From Apostichopus japonicus (taxonomy: Eukaryota > Echinodermata > Holothuroidea > Aspidochirotida > Stichopodidae), in the NCBI RefSeq assembly GCF_037975245.1, contig NC_092563.1, positions 4,578,501 to 4,642,500 of the forward strand: 64,000 bases of DNA. The letters run 5' to 3'. The translations under genes and the position numbers were made by a program. Under the pieces are notes generated by a model. The model was not told where the DNA came from. It worked only from the letters and a program-made list of their open reading frames with translations, and did no database searches. Position 1 is the first letter of the stretch. Each line of letters begins with the position of its first letter. Below are positions 1-12,900 of this stretch, piece after piece.

Positions 1-1140
1 CAGATCAGCTTTAATATTTTTATCAATAATTTTTTTGTTTTAAATGTTATGATTTTTTTCTTCAAAGATTCAGATTTTGTTGAATAGAACTTTGACTGGT
101 AACTTGTAAAAAACATGTAACAAATGTTCAATAAACTGATCAATGTAAAATGATAAGGTACACACATCATGTTTGGTGTGAGTACATATGAGTTCATTAT
201 GATGCAAATCAAATTAAATGCAGAGGTGATCATATAAAAAAGTTTCGAGTAGGGAGCGAAGTATGTTTACTGAAAAATGGCTAAATTGCCAAAGATTTTT
301 GAAGAATGTTTTCTTCAAAATAATGAATTACCATCACTTTTCCATTCATCAAATTAACTGAAAATTTTAAGTTGTTTTTGTGATGAACATTTATGCAAGC
401 AATTAAAAATTGCAAAATATTAAAAAAAAAAAAGAGGGAATAATCTGATTTACAAAAATCTTATTCTAATAACTGACAATATAGCTGATTATATGTAACA
501 TATAGTTACATTGACAGGCTAATCCCCTCCTTACCCCAGGAAGTGGATCTCAGTGGGTGCCCTGTGATGTGATCATGGTCAATCTTCAAAAGTGTGATGC
601 AATGATTACATCACTCACATGCTGTTGCCAGATGCAAAAATTAACAAATTCGAACAATTCCACATCTTTGCTACACAAAATGCTGTCAGGATGGGAGGCC
701 CCTCCCCCTCCCATCCTGACAGCATTTTGGGGGAGGAGATTTGACCTACTGTAAGATTGCAGAAATTGTCCCTCAAAGTAAAATGTTCTTGCGGTGACTG
801 GAATATTCCTTTTAGTGAAGCATTTGTCATATATTCAGGTGGATGCAACTAATCGAGATGTGTGCTACGATATTATTAAGGAGCAATCCCTTTCATTGTG
901 TTACTTTCATGAACTAAGTTGTATTAAATTGGTTATAACAAAAAAATCTGCCAAACTTTATAAGTTATTCTTCTAAAACTTTGTTAAAAGAAAATGTTTT
1001 GGATCCAGATGTATTCAAAATTTACTTCACGTCACTGTAGAAATTAATTAATTATATGTCGATCGCCTCAAACTTAAATTTACACAGGGTTGTTAGAAAT
1101 ATGATCTCAACATTGATTTGATAATTTATATGAATTTAAC
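1..1140. other. AT-rich DNA without a supported gene
   Basis: AT-rich sequence with short open frames only, none of which resembles a known protein or is flanked by credible splice sites. It could be intergenic DNA or part of a long intron or 3' UTR of a gene outside the window. The only clear structure is the inverted repeat at 676-729, listed separately. Confidence 0.5.
676..729. repeat. Perfect 22-bp inverted repeat (hairpin)
   Basis: Bases 676-697 (beginning CAAAATGCTGTCAGG) are the exact reverse complement of 708-729, separated by a 10-base C-rich loop. A transcript of either strand would fold into an uninterrupted 22-bp stem. The arm length resembles a small-RNA precursor, but there are no extended imperfect flanking stems. 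It could equally be the remnant of a palindromic insertion. Confidence 0.85.
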
Positions 1141-1149
1141 CCTTGAGTG

Positions 1150-1840
1150 GGAATGAACAAAGCCAAAGGTAATATTACTGTATGTAATGAACCCAATAGC
1201 ATCTAGGATAACAGGTAAAGAGAGAATGAACATAGGTAATACTACTATATGTGTTAAATTTCAGTTGACTTACAGCATTAAGATTTCAGGTAATGAGTGA
1301 ATGAACATAGGTAATACTACTATATGTACTGAATTCAGTTAACACACAGCATTAAGGTAACAGGTAATGAGAGAATGAACATAGGTAATACTACTATATG
1401 TGTTAAATTTCAGTTGACTCACAGCATTAAGATTTCAGGTAATGAGTGAATGAACATAGGTAATACTACTATATGTATTAAATTTCAGTTGACACACAGC
1501 ATTAAGGTAACAGGTAATGAGAGAATGAACATAGGTAATACTACTATATGTATTAATTTCAGTTGACACACAGCATTAAGGTAATAGGTAAAAAGAATAA
1601 ACATAGGTAATACTACTATATGTATTAATTTCAGTTGACACACAGCATTAAGGTAACAGGTAACAAGAGAATGAACATAAGTAATACTACTGTATGTATT
1701 GAATTCAGTTGGCACACAGTATGTTTGGTGACAGGAATCAAGGGTATGAAGATGTATGTAATGAACCCAGTTGACACTTAGCAACAACGTAACAGGAAAC
1801 AAGGGCATAAACATTGCTAATGGAACTGTGTTCCTTGAAC
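1150..1840. repeat. Minisatellite, about 74-bp unit, 8-9 copies
   Basis: The landmark CAGCATTA recurs at about 1273, 1347, 1422, 1497, 1571, 1643 and 1717, giving a period of 72-75 bases. Each unit carries GAATGAACATAGGTAATAC and TCAGTTGACACACAG. The outer units are degenerate and the central ones are nearly identical, as expected for unequal exchange or slippage. The long minus-strand open frame across it follows from the repeat and is not a gene. Confidence 0.9.
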
Positions 1841-4800
1841 CTATTGACACATACCATCAGGGAAACAGTTTAACATTAAAATGCTACGAGTCCCCATAGG
1901 TGGTAGGAGTTAGGAGCAATAGTGTCAATACATTACACTGTTAATACATAATGATAAGAAATTGTATATTGGATACGTTACGTTACATTAATACATTACG
2001 TTAATGCATACACCAATGCACACAAACATACATGCACCCACCCACCCAAACATACATACACACACGTTCATTAAGAGAGTGTTAATACATTACGTTATGA
2101 ATTTCTATTACAGAAGTATACCGAAATAAATAATCCATTATCCTTATAGGGTCTGTATGACATCAGCCAATATTTAATACATTACAACTGCAGACAACAA
2201 CTTAAGTGTAATCAAACATGTTATTGCTTTGCCATAAACCATGGTATGAGTCCATTGGATGATATACAATAATGTCAAAATTTACATATTTTTACAGTTG
2301 TTTCACAGGATTTAGGGGAATGATCTGTTACGAGTTGTTTGTTGTGATACTATTAATTCAACAATGTCAAAGTGGGCATCGCTCTTTCCAAAACAAAATT
2401 GAGGCAATGCCCTGGTATCAAAGTAATCATATTATAACTTTGAGATAATGTACTTGTGGATATGCTTGTAAAATTTAACCACTAGAAGAAGTAGACCCTT
2501 ACTCATAGCTCATTAGGTTCATTTGGTTTTATTCAATTTTTTTTTGTAAAACTTGTAGAACCACTGTATAGTTACTATTCAGCTTTTTCACAAAAAAGTT
2601 TCACAATGGTTGCTTCATTGCATTATGATATTTTTCTTCTTTTTTATGATCATTGATAATATAAGAGGTGTTTTTTGCTACTTTCCAAAAACACTGCCCC
2701 ACCTCACAGTTTCCCACTCTGCTTCCCCCGCATTTAGTATGCAGAACATTTTTCCCAGTTCAGTTTTATGAAACCTTAACTAACTTTGTCACACTTCAAT
2801 ATCTCCCACATGAAAGATATATCAGTATAATTGTTTTGCTGAAAGATACAGCGTATTGATTAGCTTTCACATATGGCTGTGTAAATATCTTATAATATAT
2901 GTGTCCATTCTAGGAGTCATGTGAGTCACATTGTATGGAATATCTTAAATATCAATTACAGGTGCACATATCATAATGTATGAGTTAAACTTGACTGTAT
3001 TCAGGTTGGTAGCTATGGATCAATCTAACTAGGGTTGCAGCAATAGAAATGAGCCGTTTGCCCCTGACTGTCCTTGACACTGGGCCTCCTAGGGCCTGGG
3101 GCCACGGATTTTACAGTGACCTGGTTTATGCCACTTACTGTCCTTTACACTGGTCCTTCTTGGGCCAGGGGCCCTGTATTTTACACTGATCTAGTTTATG
3201 CCACTGACTGTATGTCAGTTTCATGATCTACATTAAATAACATCTCACTCATGTCAAGGACATTTGCTAGTTTGTGTTCTACCTTTCTCAGTTTTTGTTT
3301 GTCTCACTGTAGGATATTTTTTATTTATATTGAACAAGAAAAGTGTAAAATCTAAAGTACAGTTATAATTGTGATGCAAGACCCCCAGCTATTTGTAAGT
3401 CAACAGAACCCAAGTCAGGTTACAGGAGGGTACTCACCTGACATTACCCAATATTCTGCTTTATCTTGAAGTTTGATAATATTTTACTTTTTTTTTGTGG
3501 CTACTGATTATTCTCGTTTACATGATGTAAAGAAAAATTGAAGTTAACATATTTTTTATTTTGTTAAGTTTGTATTTCTTTATATGATAGTGATGTAGTC
3601 TAGCAATATGTTATGTAAATATTTTGTTTTCTCAGAAATACAGAAACAGGATCGAAGAAGAGATGATTTTTGTTACATGTCAATGTTGTATATTTAAAAC
3701 TTTTATCATATCCTGCAATATACTTTGAAGGAATAAAATCGAAGATAAATATTCATAACAATTGTCGCTCTTCATTCAAATGTTTCAATTTTCCAATAAT
3801 CTTACAAATCAAGTGCTCAATAAAGAACAAGTGACTATAACATCGCTGCATCCCTCCGGCCCCACCTATACCAAACGATCCCATACGTTGCCCCCCCCCC
3901 CCCACCTCCACATGTACACAATGACCCTCGGATGACCAATACCAACATCATACAGAACGCACCCCTGCAGAACACAGCAAACTTCCGCCTAGATAATCGT
4001 CATCTGGTTTCATCGCAACAACCAGAGCAATTCAATTTATACCAATATGGTATACTAACTAATACAACAGTCATGCAAGTGTTTGAAAATAAGCAACCAG
4101 ATTACCAGAGCCGTCTATATACGGCTCTGTAACGAACTAGTGTTCCTTTATAGAGGCACTCTTATAACGAACATCGTCACATGGCTTCCCATAATATTAC
4201 CTATAGCTAAAAAGTCTGGAAGCATTTCCAAAGAACTTCACTCTACGTTCACATGCTGAAAGAAAACCCAATCAGATAATTACATGCACACTTCCAGAGG
4301 CGTTACTAAGGGTGTGTGATGCTGAACTTTTAACCGACAGAAAACATAAATGTTTTTCTCGTCAAAACGTACGAACTTGAATTTACCTGCCTGGATTCAT
4401 CATCGTCCAAATGATACTCTATGCTATCGACATCTGGGGGAATTTTCCCGATAAACACAAGATTCAAGCGACCGACAACTGGTGTCCTGATCCAATTTCA
4501 CCACCTATTATATTTTCGAAAACTACCAGCAAAAGAGTTCATCGAACAATTTCAGACGTTTGCGAGTATGCAATGCTTTATTGATAGATTTCCTGACGAT
4601 TTTTTTTTGTATACATGAAAGTAATTTAAATCTCTGTGATGGAAGCGATGCCTGCATCCTCACATTTATCTTTAAATGATTTCCCAAGAGGATCAAGCCT
4701 CTCATAGTTTAGTTAAAGTTGTTTACAGAACTGATCGAGTATGACCTTATAGCAAATATTGAAGTTGGGTGAAATCGCCTTTCGTAATATAAATGAAGGC

Positions 4801-6134
4801 GTGTAGAACCAATCCATCTTTGATATATCAGTTACTTTGTTTAGAACGTTTCCGGTAGATCAAAAAAGAAGAAAAAAGAACCAGTTCAGGTTAAATATAT
4901 GACGTCACATGAAACATATTTCAGACACGTCAAATTTCATAACAGTGTTCTTCTTGTAGTATAGAAAACGAAATGACAGTTATAACTGGTAATTTTGCTG
5001 TGCGATGATTTTTTCGTAGAATTTTCAATGTAATAGTTGTAATTAATTAAAGGGATGTTCCGGCATTGCTTGAAGCTGATTGATTTACAAAATCGTTGAA
5101 GATTTCCTGTATCTTGACTTTAGGTAAATGGTTCAAACCAATATCCTCATAGCAATTCGTATGGTTTAAATGTACTCAGTTAAGTGTTACAATGTCTGCC
5201 AACGGGATATTCCTTTGAGTAACAAACCACAATATACTGTAATTTACATCCGCTCGCGGAAATGCCATTATCGAAAAAAGAGACCTAAAAGTGCAGTAAT
5301 TGTTTCGGCATGTTTTCAGTCATTATCATTTGTAATTTGTTAACCTCTATGTGAAGGAGTATAAATCAATGTACAAATGTTGTAAGGGGTCAGTTCGGGG
5401 TCCCCGGAAAATAATTCAATTTTATCAATCGGAAAAGGTTGGGTAGTAGGCCTATATCGCAAAACCGGGATCACCATTAACATAGAAGTAAACACAACCA
5501 TCTTATTTGTGTTGCATGAAGGATCTTGTAACCCATGACGAGCACATGCAGTGCCTGAAATAATGCACTTACATTTGCTGGATGTAAACGTTTCACTCAT
5601 GCCAGTCTAGCCTATAATCTGTTTTTAATAATTTTGTTGATGCTTTCATGGTTTAAATAACGAGAATTGTCACCGTACATTCATTAGTTACAGTTATTGA
5701 ATAATTGCTTTGATATTTAGGCAACTGTGCAAATTCCATTTCTGTCACACATAACCAACTGTCACAAACTACAAATATATGCCTGTTGTACAAATATATG
5801 CCTGTTGTATTAATGTTAATAATACGATTTATTCAATTCTTTGTTGTGGTTGTTAATCATCAGCATCATCAAATTGATCACATGTACATCAGTAACGTTA
5901 GTTGTTCTTATTTATCGATTGGTTGTGTTGTGTAAGTATTTCCCCTTTAGAAACTTCATCATTGAAATTGTGTACCTGCAACAACTTTCTTGTTTCTCCA
6001 CACTACTGTTCTTATGGAAACTTTACTATTCAACGGACCAGCAACTTATATTGCAAAATTTAAAGTATAAAGTAAAGTTTTTTTGTCAGCTTCAAAATAA
6101 AGAGGGTGAGCATTTAGAGTTCTTAGCTACATTG
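1841..6134. other. Intergenic DNA, no supported gene
   Basis: No open frame here looks like a conserved exon. Visible items are a short CA/ACAT-rich stretch near 2010-2070, a degenerate two-copy repeat of about 70 bases at 3068-3208 (units containing TTTACACTG and GTTTATGCCACT), a C run near 3890-3903 and an AATAAA at about 3733 that could be a polyadenylation signal of an upstream + strand gene. A minus-strand frame at 5340-5600 has no recognisable domain. Confidence 0.4.
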
Positions 6135-6951
6135 GTCCTATTCAGGGACGTATAGCTAAGGTCTGATGATTTTTTTTTTTTTGGGGGGGGGGGGTTGTAG
6201 TGGCTGAAAATCCAACTGAATGGGTTTGAAGCCAGAAAATTCCGACTGCTGCCTTGTACCCCCCCCCCACCCGCGCTACTCGTTAACGATAAGGTCAGTG
6301 TCAGTGCACCCCATCTTTCGCGACTGCCCTACTGTTCCGAACTTTTTTTCGATACATTTGTACCCACTGGCACTCACTTCACAAACTTATTAGCCCCACC
6401 CCCCAACCGATTATTTTTGTGAAAATTTGGGCAATATGCTGATAACTTTTCGGGTACCTACTGAAAGAAAGATAATTTGCAATGTGTTTTTCAATGGTTA
6501 AACTTATATTATTATTACCATTAATATTTTAACGACTTCCCCAATGGTAACCAACTTGGAAAGGTAAAAACACGGAAAATGATTGCACGGTTATTGACAT
6601 GTGTTGTAAAATCCGATGCATGCCTATGATATGCACATTAACAAACTTTGGTTATGTTTTTCGGGCAAGTCGTTACAGCTTTGTATGCTGGAGCATAAGA
6701 ATCGCGAGATACATTTTCTCAAAGTGGCAAGGAAAACGTGGTAAATATGACTGATTAAAGGTCAATTTTGACCGAAATTTTCAATTTTAGGTCATTCACA
6801 ATCACATGAATATATGAATAGGCCTAGGTAAATTAGAGTGCGACAGTCGGAAATTCCGACTGCCGCACTCCAATTTTCCAACTACCGTCAGTTTTACCAA
6901 GTTTGGGGTGAGACACCCCACATCCCCTCTAGCGACGTCCCTGGTCCTATT
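6135..6951. mobile_element. Non-autonomous hAT-type DNA transposon with 8-bp target duplication
   Basis: The element proper is 6143-6943 (801 bp). It starts CAGGGACGTATAGCTA and ends TAGCGACGTCCCTG, so the termini are imperfect inverted repeats of about 14-16 bp beginning CAGGG, the usual start of hAT elements. Identical 8-base sequences GTCCTATT lie directly outside at 6135-6142 and 6944-6951, the target-site length expected of hAT transposases. No transposase frame is present, so it must have been moved in trans. The interior contains homopolymer T/G runs and a short palindrome with TCGGAAATTCCGA near 6848. Confidence 0.88.
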
Positions 6952-7660
6952 GAGAACTTGACTATGTTCCTTATCTACCCTAATGGGTAAGTCCTATGTG
7001 GAATGAAGGAAATATGACAACCGCTGTTTTAGCTTTGTGACACCGCATTCACCAGTGGCTGGAAAGTATGAAGTTGAAGTTAACGGCTGTTTCGCAATGC
7101 AACCCACTCTCCGTTGAGTTACTTCGTTGTATATTCCCTAATGACTGTTATCGTTTTAACTGCAGACAAAACATAAATATTTAGCAAGCCGTCAAAATAT
7201 TTATATTTTTATCAATTTAATTAATTTAAAGTTTCAAGTGACTATTTGGTGAAACTCAATTGAATGTCTGACATATCTATGATCGCCTGTTTGAGCCAGG
7301 TGGCTAACTAACTTCACAATATATCAGACGGCGACTTCTACAGCAATCACGTAGCCTAAAAAGTACAAGTTCACATGCGATGTTACCCCCAGGAAACTTG
7401 TTTCCTGTTAATTAAGGAAGGTCGTTGTGGACAATCGACAGTTATTCGCAATATCATTACAGGTTAGCATATTCATTATATATGTGTACTGTGAGCCTAG
7501 TTGGTAGTTGTGTCGTTATCATCCAGGTTGTTCAACAGAAGACACCCGATACTGGAACGGCGATAGCCTAAACGTAACCAATGGCAATAATTCAGTCCTA
7601 GCCTTGCAAGACCTAGGCTATGTCAAGGCCCGATACATTACAGCACAATTAACTTTTAGT
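6952..7660. other. Intergenic DNA, nothing recognised
   Basis: AT-rich sequence with no exon-like open frame, no tandem repeat and no inverted termini that I can support. Confidence 0.4.
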
Positions 7661-7665
7661 TACAC

Positions 7666-7972
7666 TATATATAAAGGCCGTGGCTATTCTTACGACGAGT
7701 CGTAACAATTATTTATAAACTATTCTTACGACAAAGGCAAATTCAAGTGCAGTAAAGTAAATAAAGCAACTGCGCATGTAGTAGGGGTAACCCTAACCCT
7801 AAACATAACCCTAAACCTCAATCCTAACCCTTACCCTAACCCTAACCGCAAATTATTGTTACTCCTCGTCGTAAAAATAGTACTCCTGGTCATGAAAATA
7901 GCAACTGCGCATGCGTAGTCGGAAATTATTCTTACAACTAGTCGTAAGAATAGCCACTTTGATATATAAACA
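7666..7972. mobile_element. MITE-like inverted-repeat element with a telomere-like core
   Basis: The left side reads TATATAAAGG then GTGGCTATTCTTACGAC at about 7667-7696. The right side at about 7930-7972 gives, reverse-complemented, TATATATCAAA then GTGGCTATTCTTACGAC, so the two ends are inverted copies about 300 bases apart. Each arm also contains an internal palindrome (GACGAGTCGT; the other arm has GACTAGTTGT). Between the arms, at 7788-7848, are degenerate CCCTAA repeats, the complement of the animal telomere repeat TTAGGG. No coding capacity. Target duplications were not identified. Confidence 0.65.
7788..7848. repeat. Interstitial telomere-like (CCCTAA)n tract
   Basis: About ten degenerate CCCTAA-type hexamers, with variants such as ACATAACCCTAAACCTC. 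The tract sits inside the inverted-repeat element rather than at a chromosome end, because unique sequence and genes follow on both sides. Confidence 0.85.
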
Positions 7973-8599
7973 TTGCCATAAGTTACGAAAGTGTACGTTA
8001 AGCCTGAAGTTAGTATGTAAACAGCAAATTCATGGAATAGCTGCTAAGGTATGTTCACACAACAAGTTAAACCAAGAACTGCTTGTGATTGAATTGACAT
8101 GGCCTTGGCATGGACCTGCCTATAAATAATATAACAACTTAAATTTGAGTGTGAATTGGCCTTTTTCAGCACAAACTTACAGTTTGAACAATGTAACATA
8201 GGCCTAGTTAATCCTCATAATTTATTTCATAAGGAAGAGATGTAAGAAGATAATAATACAAGTATCATTAATTCTGAGTCAATATAACCAGGGTTGCCAT
8301 GCTTGATGCTTCCCTAATGTCTATCGCAGCCATATCAACTTAAAGCATAATTTTGGGCTCTGTTTTTAATCCCACCCATTCCTGCTTCCGGTTTCCCCTC
8401 AACGAATGAAGAGAGATTGAACCTCAGTACCTGACCACTTTCTGACATACTGAGGGAGTCACCCCATTGATCAACACTGTAGTGCTGCTATTGTGAACAT
8501 ACTGTAGTTGTTTCAAAACCATTGAAAGAACAAAAGAATCAACAATTTTTAATTCGCAAATTGGAAATACCAATCCATGGAAGACTCCCATTACACCTT

Positions 8600-9325
8600 A
8601 CAACAGGGCACCAACAATTTTGAATGGTCGTGTCTATTGGCACGTGCACTTGCCAATAACAACCGTTATTGCTACGTTGACGTACCAATAAGCATCGATA
8701 TTCGCACGAACATGCTCGTGCTTATGGACAGTGACTTTGCACACGAAGGAGTACCAATAAGGATTGTTATTCGCACGAACGTGTTTGTGGGTATAAGTAG
8801 ACATGTAGTGATTAGAAAAGCACTGCCAATAAATATTTATATTCGCACGAACGTGTTCGTACTGAGTAGGCGGGGAAGGTAAACCATGGCCCCAACCACA
8901 GTACGTGTTGGGTATGCACGGTCGATTTGCCCCGTGGCCCCCCCCCCCCCCTCAAGATTTTGGTGGATGAAAATTTGCTGATTCTCAAAAAATGGTTATC
9001 TTTTTCAAAATCAATAGCCAAATCTGTAAAATATGTGAGAAATCAAATAAAGAGGAATCCTTTATTACAAAAATTGAAAAAGTATCCGCAGATATCCACA
9101 CAGATATGAACATAACCCTGGAAATCCCCATAGTTATCAAATTCCTGTTCCATTGTCATGCACTGCAGTGTTATTGTCCATCGATGTCCTGTTCATCCCT
9201 CCCGGCCAGCACATATCAGGACAGTTCATTGGTTACATCAACCACAAGCGCTGATTTGTCAAGTTACATGTGTGCGAATAGTCAATGTTATTCGCACGAT
9301 TACATTCGTGCGAATAGCCACAACG
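8600..9325. repeat. Cluster of GCACGAA/TTCGTGC hairpin repeats
   Basis: At least four palindromic modules occur: about 8690-8722, 8768-8790, 8838-8862 and 9268-9320. Each is built from TATTCGCACGAA followed by TTCGTGC or close variants, often with a neighbouring CCAATAA. A related module with TATTGGCACGTGCACTTGCC lies near 8635. The rightmost module ends TGCGAATAGCCAC, whose complement GTGGCTATTCGCA shares GTGGCTATTC with the ends of the element at 7666-7972. This suggests one or more non-autonomous foldback elements of a related family. Boundaries are uncertain. Confidence 0.55.
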
Positions 9326-9354
9326 ATTTTGAATAGGTCAAGATAATATGGTGC

Positions 9355-9428
9355 CTGTGGTTAGAATTTGAACCAGGAATCTAACGATTGTGATGTTGAC
9401 ACTCTAAGCGCTTCACCACTCCTTTTCG
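9355..9428 (-). repeat. tRNA-derived SINE fragment or tRNA pseudogene
   Basis: Read on the minus strand, the segment has AGTGGTGAAGCGCTTAGA followed about 30 bases later by CCTGGTTCAAATTC, which resembles the B-box of RNA polymerase III promoters (GGTTCRANTCC). The paired arms of a functional tRNA are not intact, so a SINE head or pseudogene is more likely than an active tRNA. Confidence 0.5.
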
Positions 9429-9929
9429 CCTTGTAGATGACTTCGCAAGTTGGTTTTCAACATTTTTTGGCCCAAATTCTTTGTTACATTAGTATCAAAC
9501 TTGTGTAAAATGCAAATTAGAAAAGTTGTCATGAGCTATATATTGTTAGGAAATTTTGGGATCAAATAACATAGAAAAATTGATAAACTGCAACTGAAAT
9601 AAGCTGTTTCAGACGATCAGCCAAACAAATTTTAAGCAAAGATTGACCAGTAAAAAATTTTGTAGTGTATACGTTACTTGGCTGAATTCAGTCATGTGCA
9701 CACTTTTTTTTCTTTTACATTTTTGTTTTGTTGTGAAATCCGATAGAATGCTCCTAATCCTTTGCTTTAATTAATGTTGTTTGTCCCTCTGATTTTTCAT
9801 TCAATAGCACAGCATTTGAGAGATGACAATACAATAGCATCAATGACAATTGCAATCTAATTAAATTTTTATCGATCATTTAGAGTACCTTCTTTTCTTT
9901 CTGTTTTCATTAGTTTCTCTGAGAAGTTC

Positions 9930-12900
9930 ATGATGGCATCTTTTGGTTCCATTATTAACGTCGTGGTGATTGGCTGCTTTTGTGCTTATTTCCTTCAAGT
10001 CGGTTTTACCATGTATGAGATGTTTAACCCAAAGCAGTGTGATGACAAGAAAAATTGTCTTGGCCCTGCAATATCAGTGGAGGAACAAGTTATGGTATGT
10101 ATAGCACAAAGTATTTTCAAAATGATTTCAAAAACAATTTATAAGGACTGTTAACATTCTTGCTATGGTCCATGTAGCTAAGTTGTAAAGTTGCGGTCAC
10201 AGCACTGTCGGAGTGTTGGGTCATATTGCCATCTCAATATCTCTCAGTGTATTGATTGCAGATAATGTTTAATGCTTGTTTATCTGATGAAAGCCCAGAT
10301 CTCAGAAATGTAGCCAATTGGGAGTGGGCTATGATATGACCATGAAAAATGTTCTTTAAAGCTGTACTGTATACATGCCTTGTACAACATTGTTGCTGAT
10401 TTGTCTTTGGAATACAATTATTAGTGGCTACTTAATATCTGTTAATACTCTGTAGTTCAAGCTTCATCAAAATGCAAATTGTAAGAGGTTGAAAACATGA
10501 CGATGTCCTTCACTGTTGAGGAATCAACAAGTTTCATAAGACTTGAATAATAACTCATATCTTTTTAGTAAAACATGCTGCAGTATTTGCAATGCTAATG
10601 TGGCTCTCTCTTGTTGATATGGGAAACATTCAGACACAAAAGCAAGACTTCAGTATTGTGCTGTATTGTTGTTTTAAAGGCACAACAGATGTATCAAGTC
10701 TAAGAAGAGTTTGTTTGATCATGAAAACAGCCTAGACCTATCACACTTTCACAGTAGAGGTACCTAGCCTAGCCTACTTCACATATATAGACATGTCAGT
10801 CTTTTCCATTAACTGCTTAGCTAATGCTGTGCAAATCGGGGCCACTTTAGCAACAAGTACATGACTTATCTCACAGGACCAAGAAATAGCAAAAAACTTG
10901 GTCCATTTGTACCATGGAGTATATGGTTATGAATGGGTCACTGGGCTACAGCCATCCACCGTTAGAATACATACCACGGACAGTCTACGGCTATCAACAG
11001 TGACTGACGTCTTGTCTCCTTTTACCACGGAATTTATTATTATGAAAACAACCAACTACCCAAGTCTGCTTGTACCCTGCTGGATGATATGGTCACTGAC
11101 TAATTTAGTCAGATATTTGACATACCGTTGACAATGTGGTCATGAGAGGTGACTTAGTATCATATAGTCAACTGTTACATGTAAATGGTTGCAGAAAAGT
11201 CACTGAATATACTGTACAATATTGGAACCACACTACTTATCCAGCAGTTTGAAGCAAGGACTGTTATATTTTGAATTTGCAAGTGGTCATTTCTACTATT
11301 GATATTGTTTGTTTTTGATAGGTGAGACTTTATACAGCTGTAAAACCGGGAAAGAGAAAACAAAAGGACTTAGATTTGCTGTTAGAGGATACCATCAGTA
11401 TACAAGATGGCAAAACATGGTAAGTGGTTAGGATACTAGCCTAACATGATCTAACTTTGTTAACCAAAAATTTGTAATATGATCTAACTATATATGTATA
11501 ACAATTACCCGTACACCCATCGGTCTAACAATTTTTGTTGTATAATGGAAATGACGAACAAGTCAAGGAAAGTTTGGCTAGAATGGTTACCCATGATGAA
11601 CAATCCTAACACATGATCCATATAACTGCTCATTATCTTCAACAAATATTATTGGGCTGTTCTCTGAAAGGTTGTAAACTAGCTGTTCTGTGTTGTAATT
11701 AAGGAAAATGCCATTAAGAAATTTTTAAGCACTCACTTTTTTTTTTTTAGTAAATGGCAAAAATTGTGGATTTTTATGCCATAGAATTTCATGGGACTTG
11801 TGATTAAATAAGAATGCAGAATCCACTTGCAAGATATATCACAGAAGACATATGTATGTATACAAACAAATCCTTTGGTTTGGGTTACTAACTTACAAGT
11901 TTCACCTTTTACCTTTTTTTAACTACAAAGGGACTTTAACGTGTCACTGCCGAAAAAGACAATGGAGAATGGAACATTGCATATGACAGTGATGGTAACG
12001 AAGGTTGGGGAAAGTCCATGGAGCGGTAAAGGAATGTCCTTAAAGGAGACCTCGGTTACCAAGTACGCACCGCCACGTGAAGAAGAAATAAACCTGCTGA
12101 GAATGACTAATGAGGTAGGACAATTAGCAGAGAGGTATATAATTTACCTGAGCAATAATGGTTATCTTGCCATATTTAACTGTATAGAAAACTAACCAGA
12201 TAAGGACAAAACAAACATATTGTGGTATTAATAGTGAGGTTGGTCCATGACAGTTGGGTATAGAAGTTCAGCTGGGTAGTAATTGTAATCTAACCATGTT
12301 TAACCTATATATAGAAAACCATTAAACAAACGGTTTCGCACCCTGGAACTTGTATTTGTGAGGTCACTGGCTCAAATCCTGTTCTAGCCAGTGATGAATC
12401 CTGTATGCAACAGCTTGTTTCTTGGAAGTTGAGATATCATGACAATATCTTCCTTCGCTTGAACCAAAATTGCTTTCACTATAAAGATATCTGTTACGAA
12501 TAAATAAATTCCCAGTGTAGATCCAATGTTGTTACATAACTGTAATTCTGTCCGTCAGAATTGGATGGTTCTACATTTTGCGTTCTTTTTTTTCTTTCAG
12601 ACCAAAAGTAAAAGGAATGAAAGTACCCCTGAGGCACATTGGAGACCAAAGATTGAATTCAGTTTGATGAGTCATAATTTCGTTTTTGATAAAACACAGA
12701 TTCCCAGAGAAATCTTTCCACATTTGAGGTGAGTTAATGACTTGGTCTTTCCATGACGTTCTTTCAACTACTACAAAATATTTCTGTATGAGAAACAGAA
12801 ATCAGGAAATCTGGAAATAAAACAACCAAAAATCAGGGTCACTCTGCCAATTGGGAGTTGATTGCGTCAATAGGGAGCTATTATTGTTGGAATAAATGGC

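Noticed and set aside
1150-1840. CRISPR-like repeat array
   Set aside because: Units are contiguous and about 74 bases long with no unique spacers; this is a eukaryotic minisatellite.
7788-7848. A true telomere or chromosome end
   Set aside because: The repeats are short and degenerate and are flanked on both sides by ordinary sequence and an inverted-repeat element.
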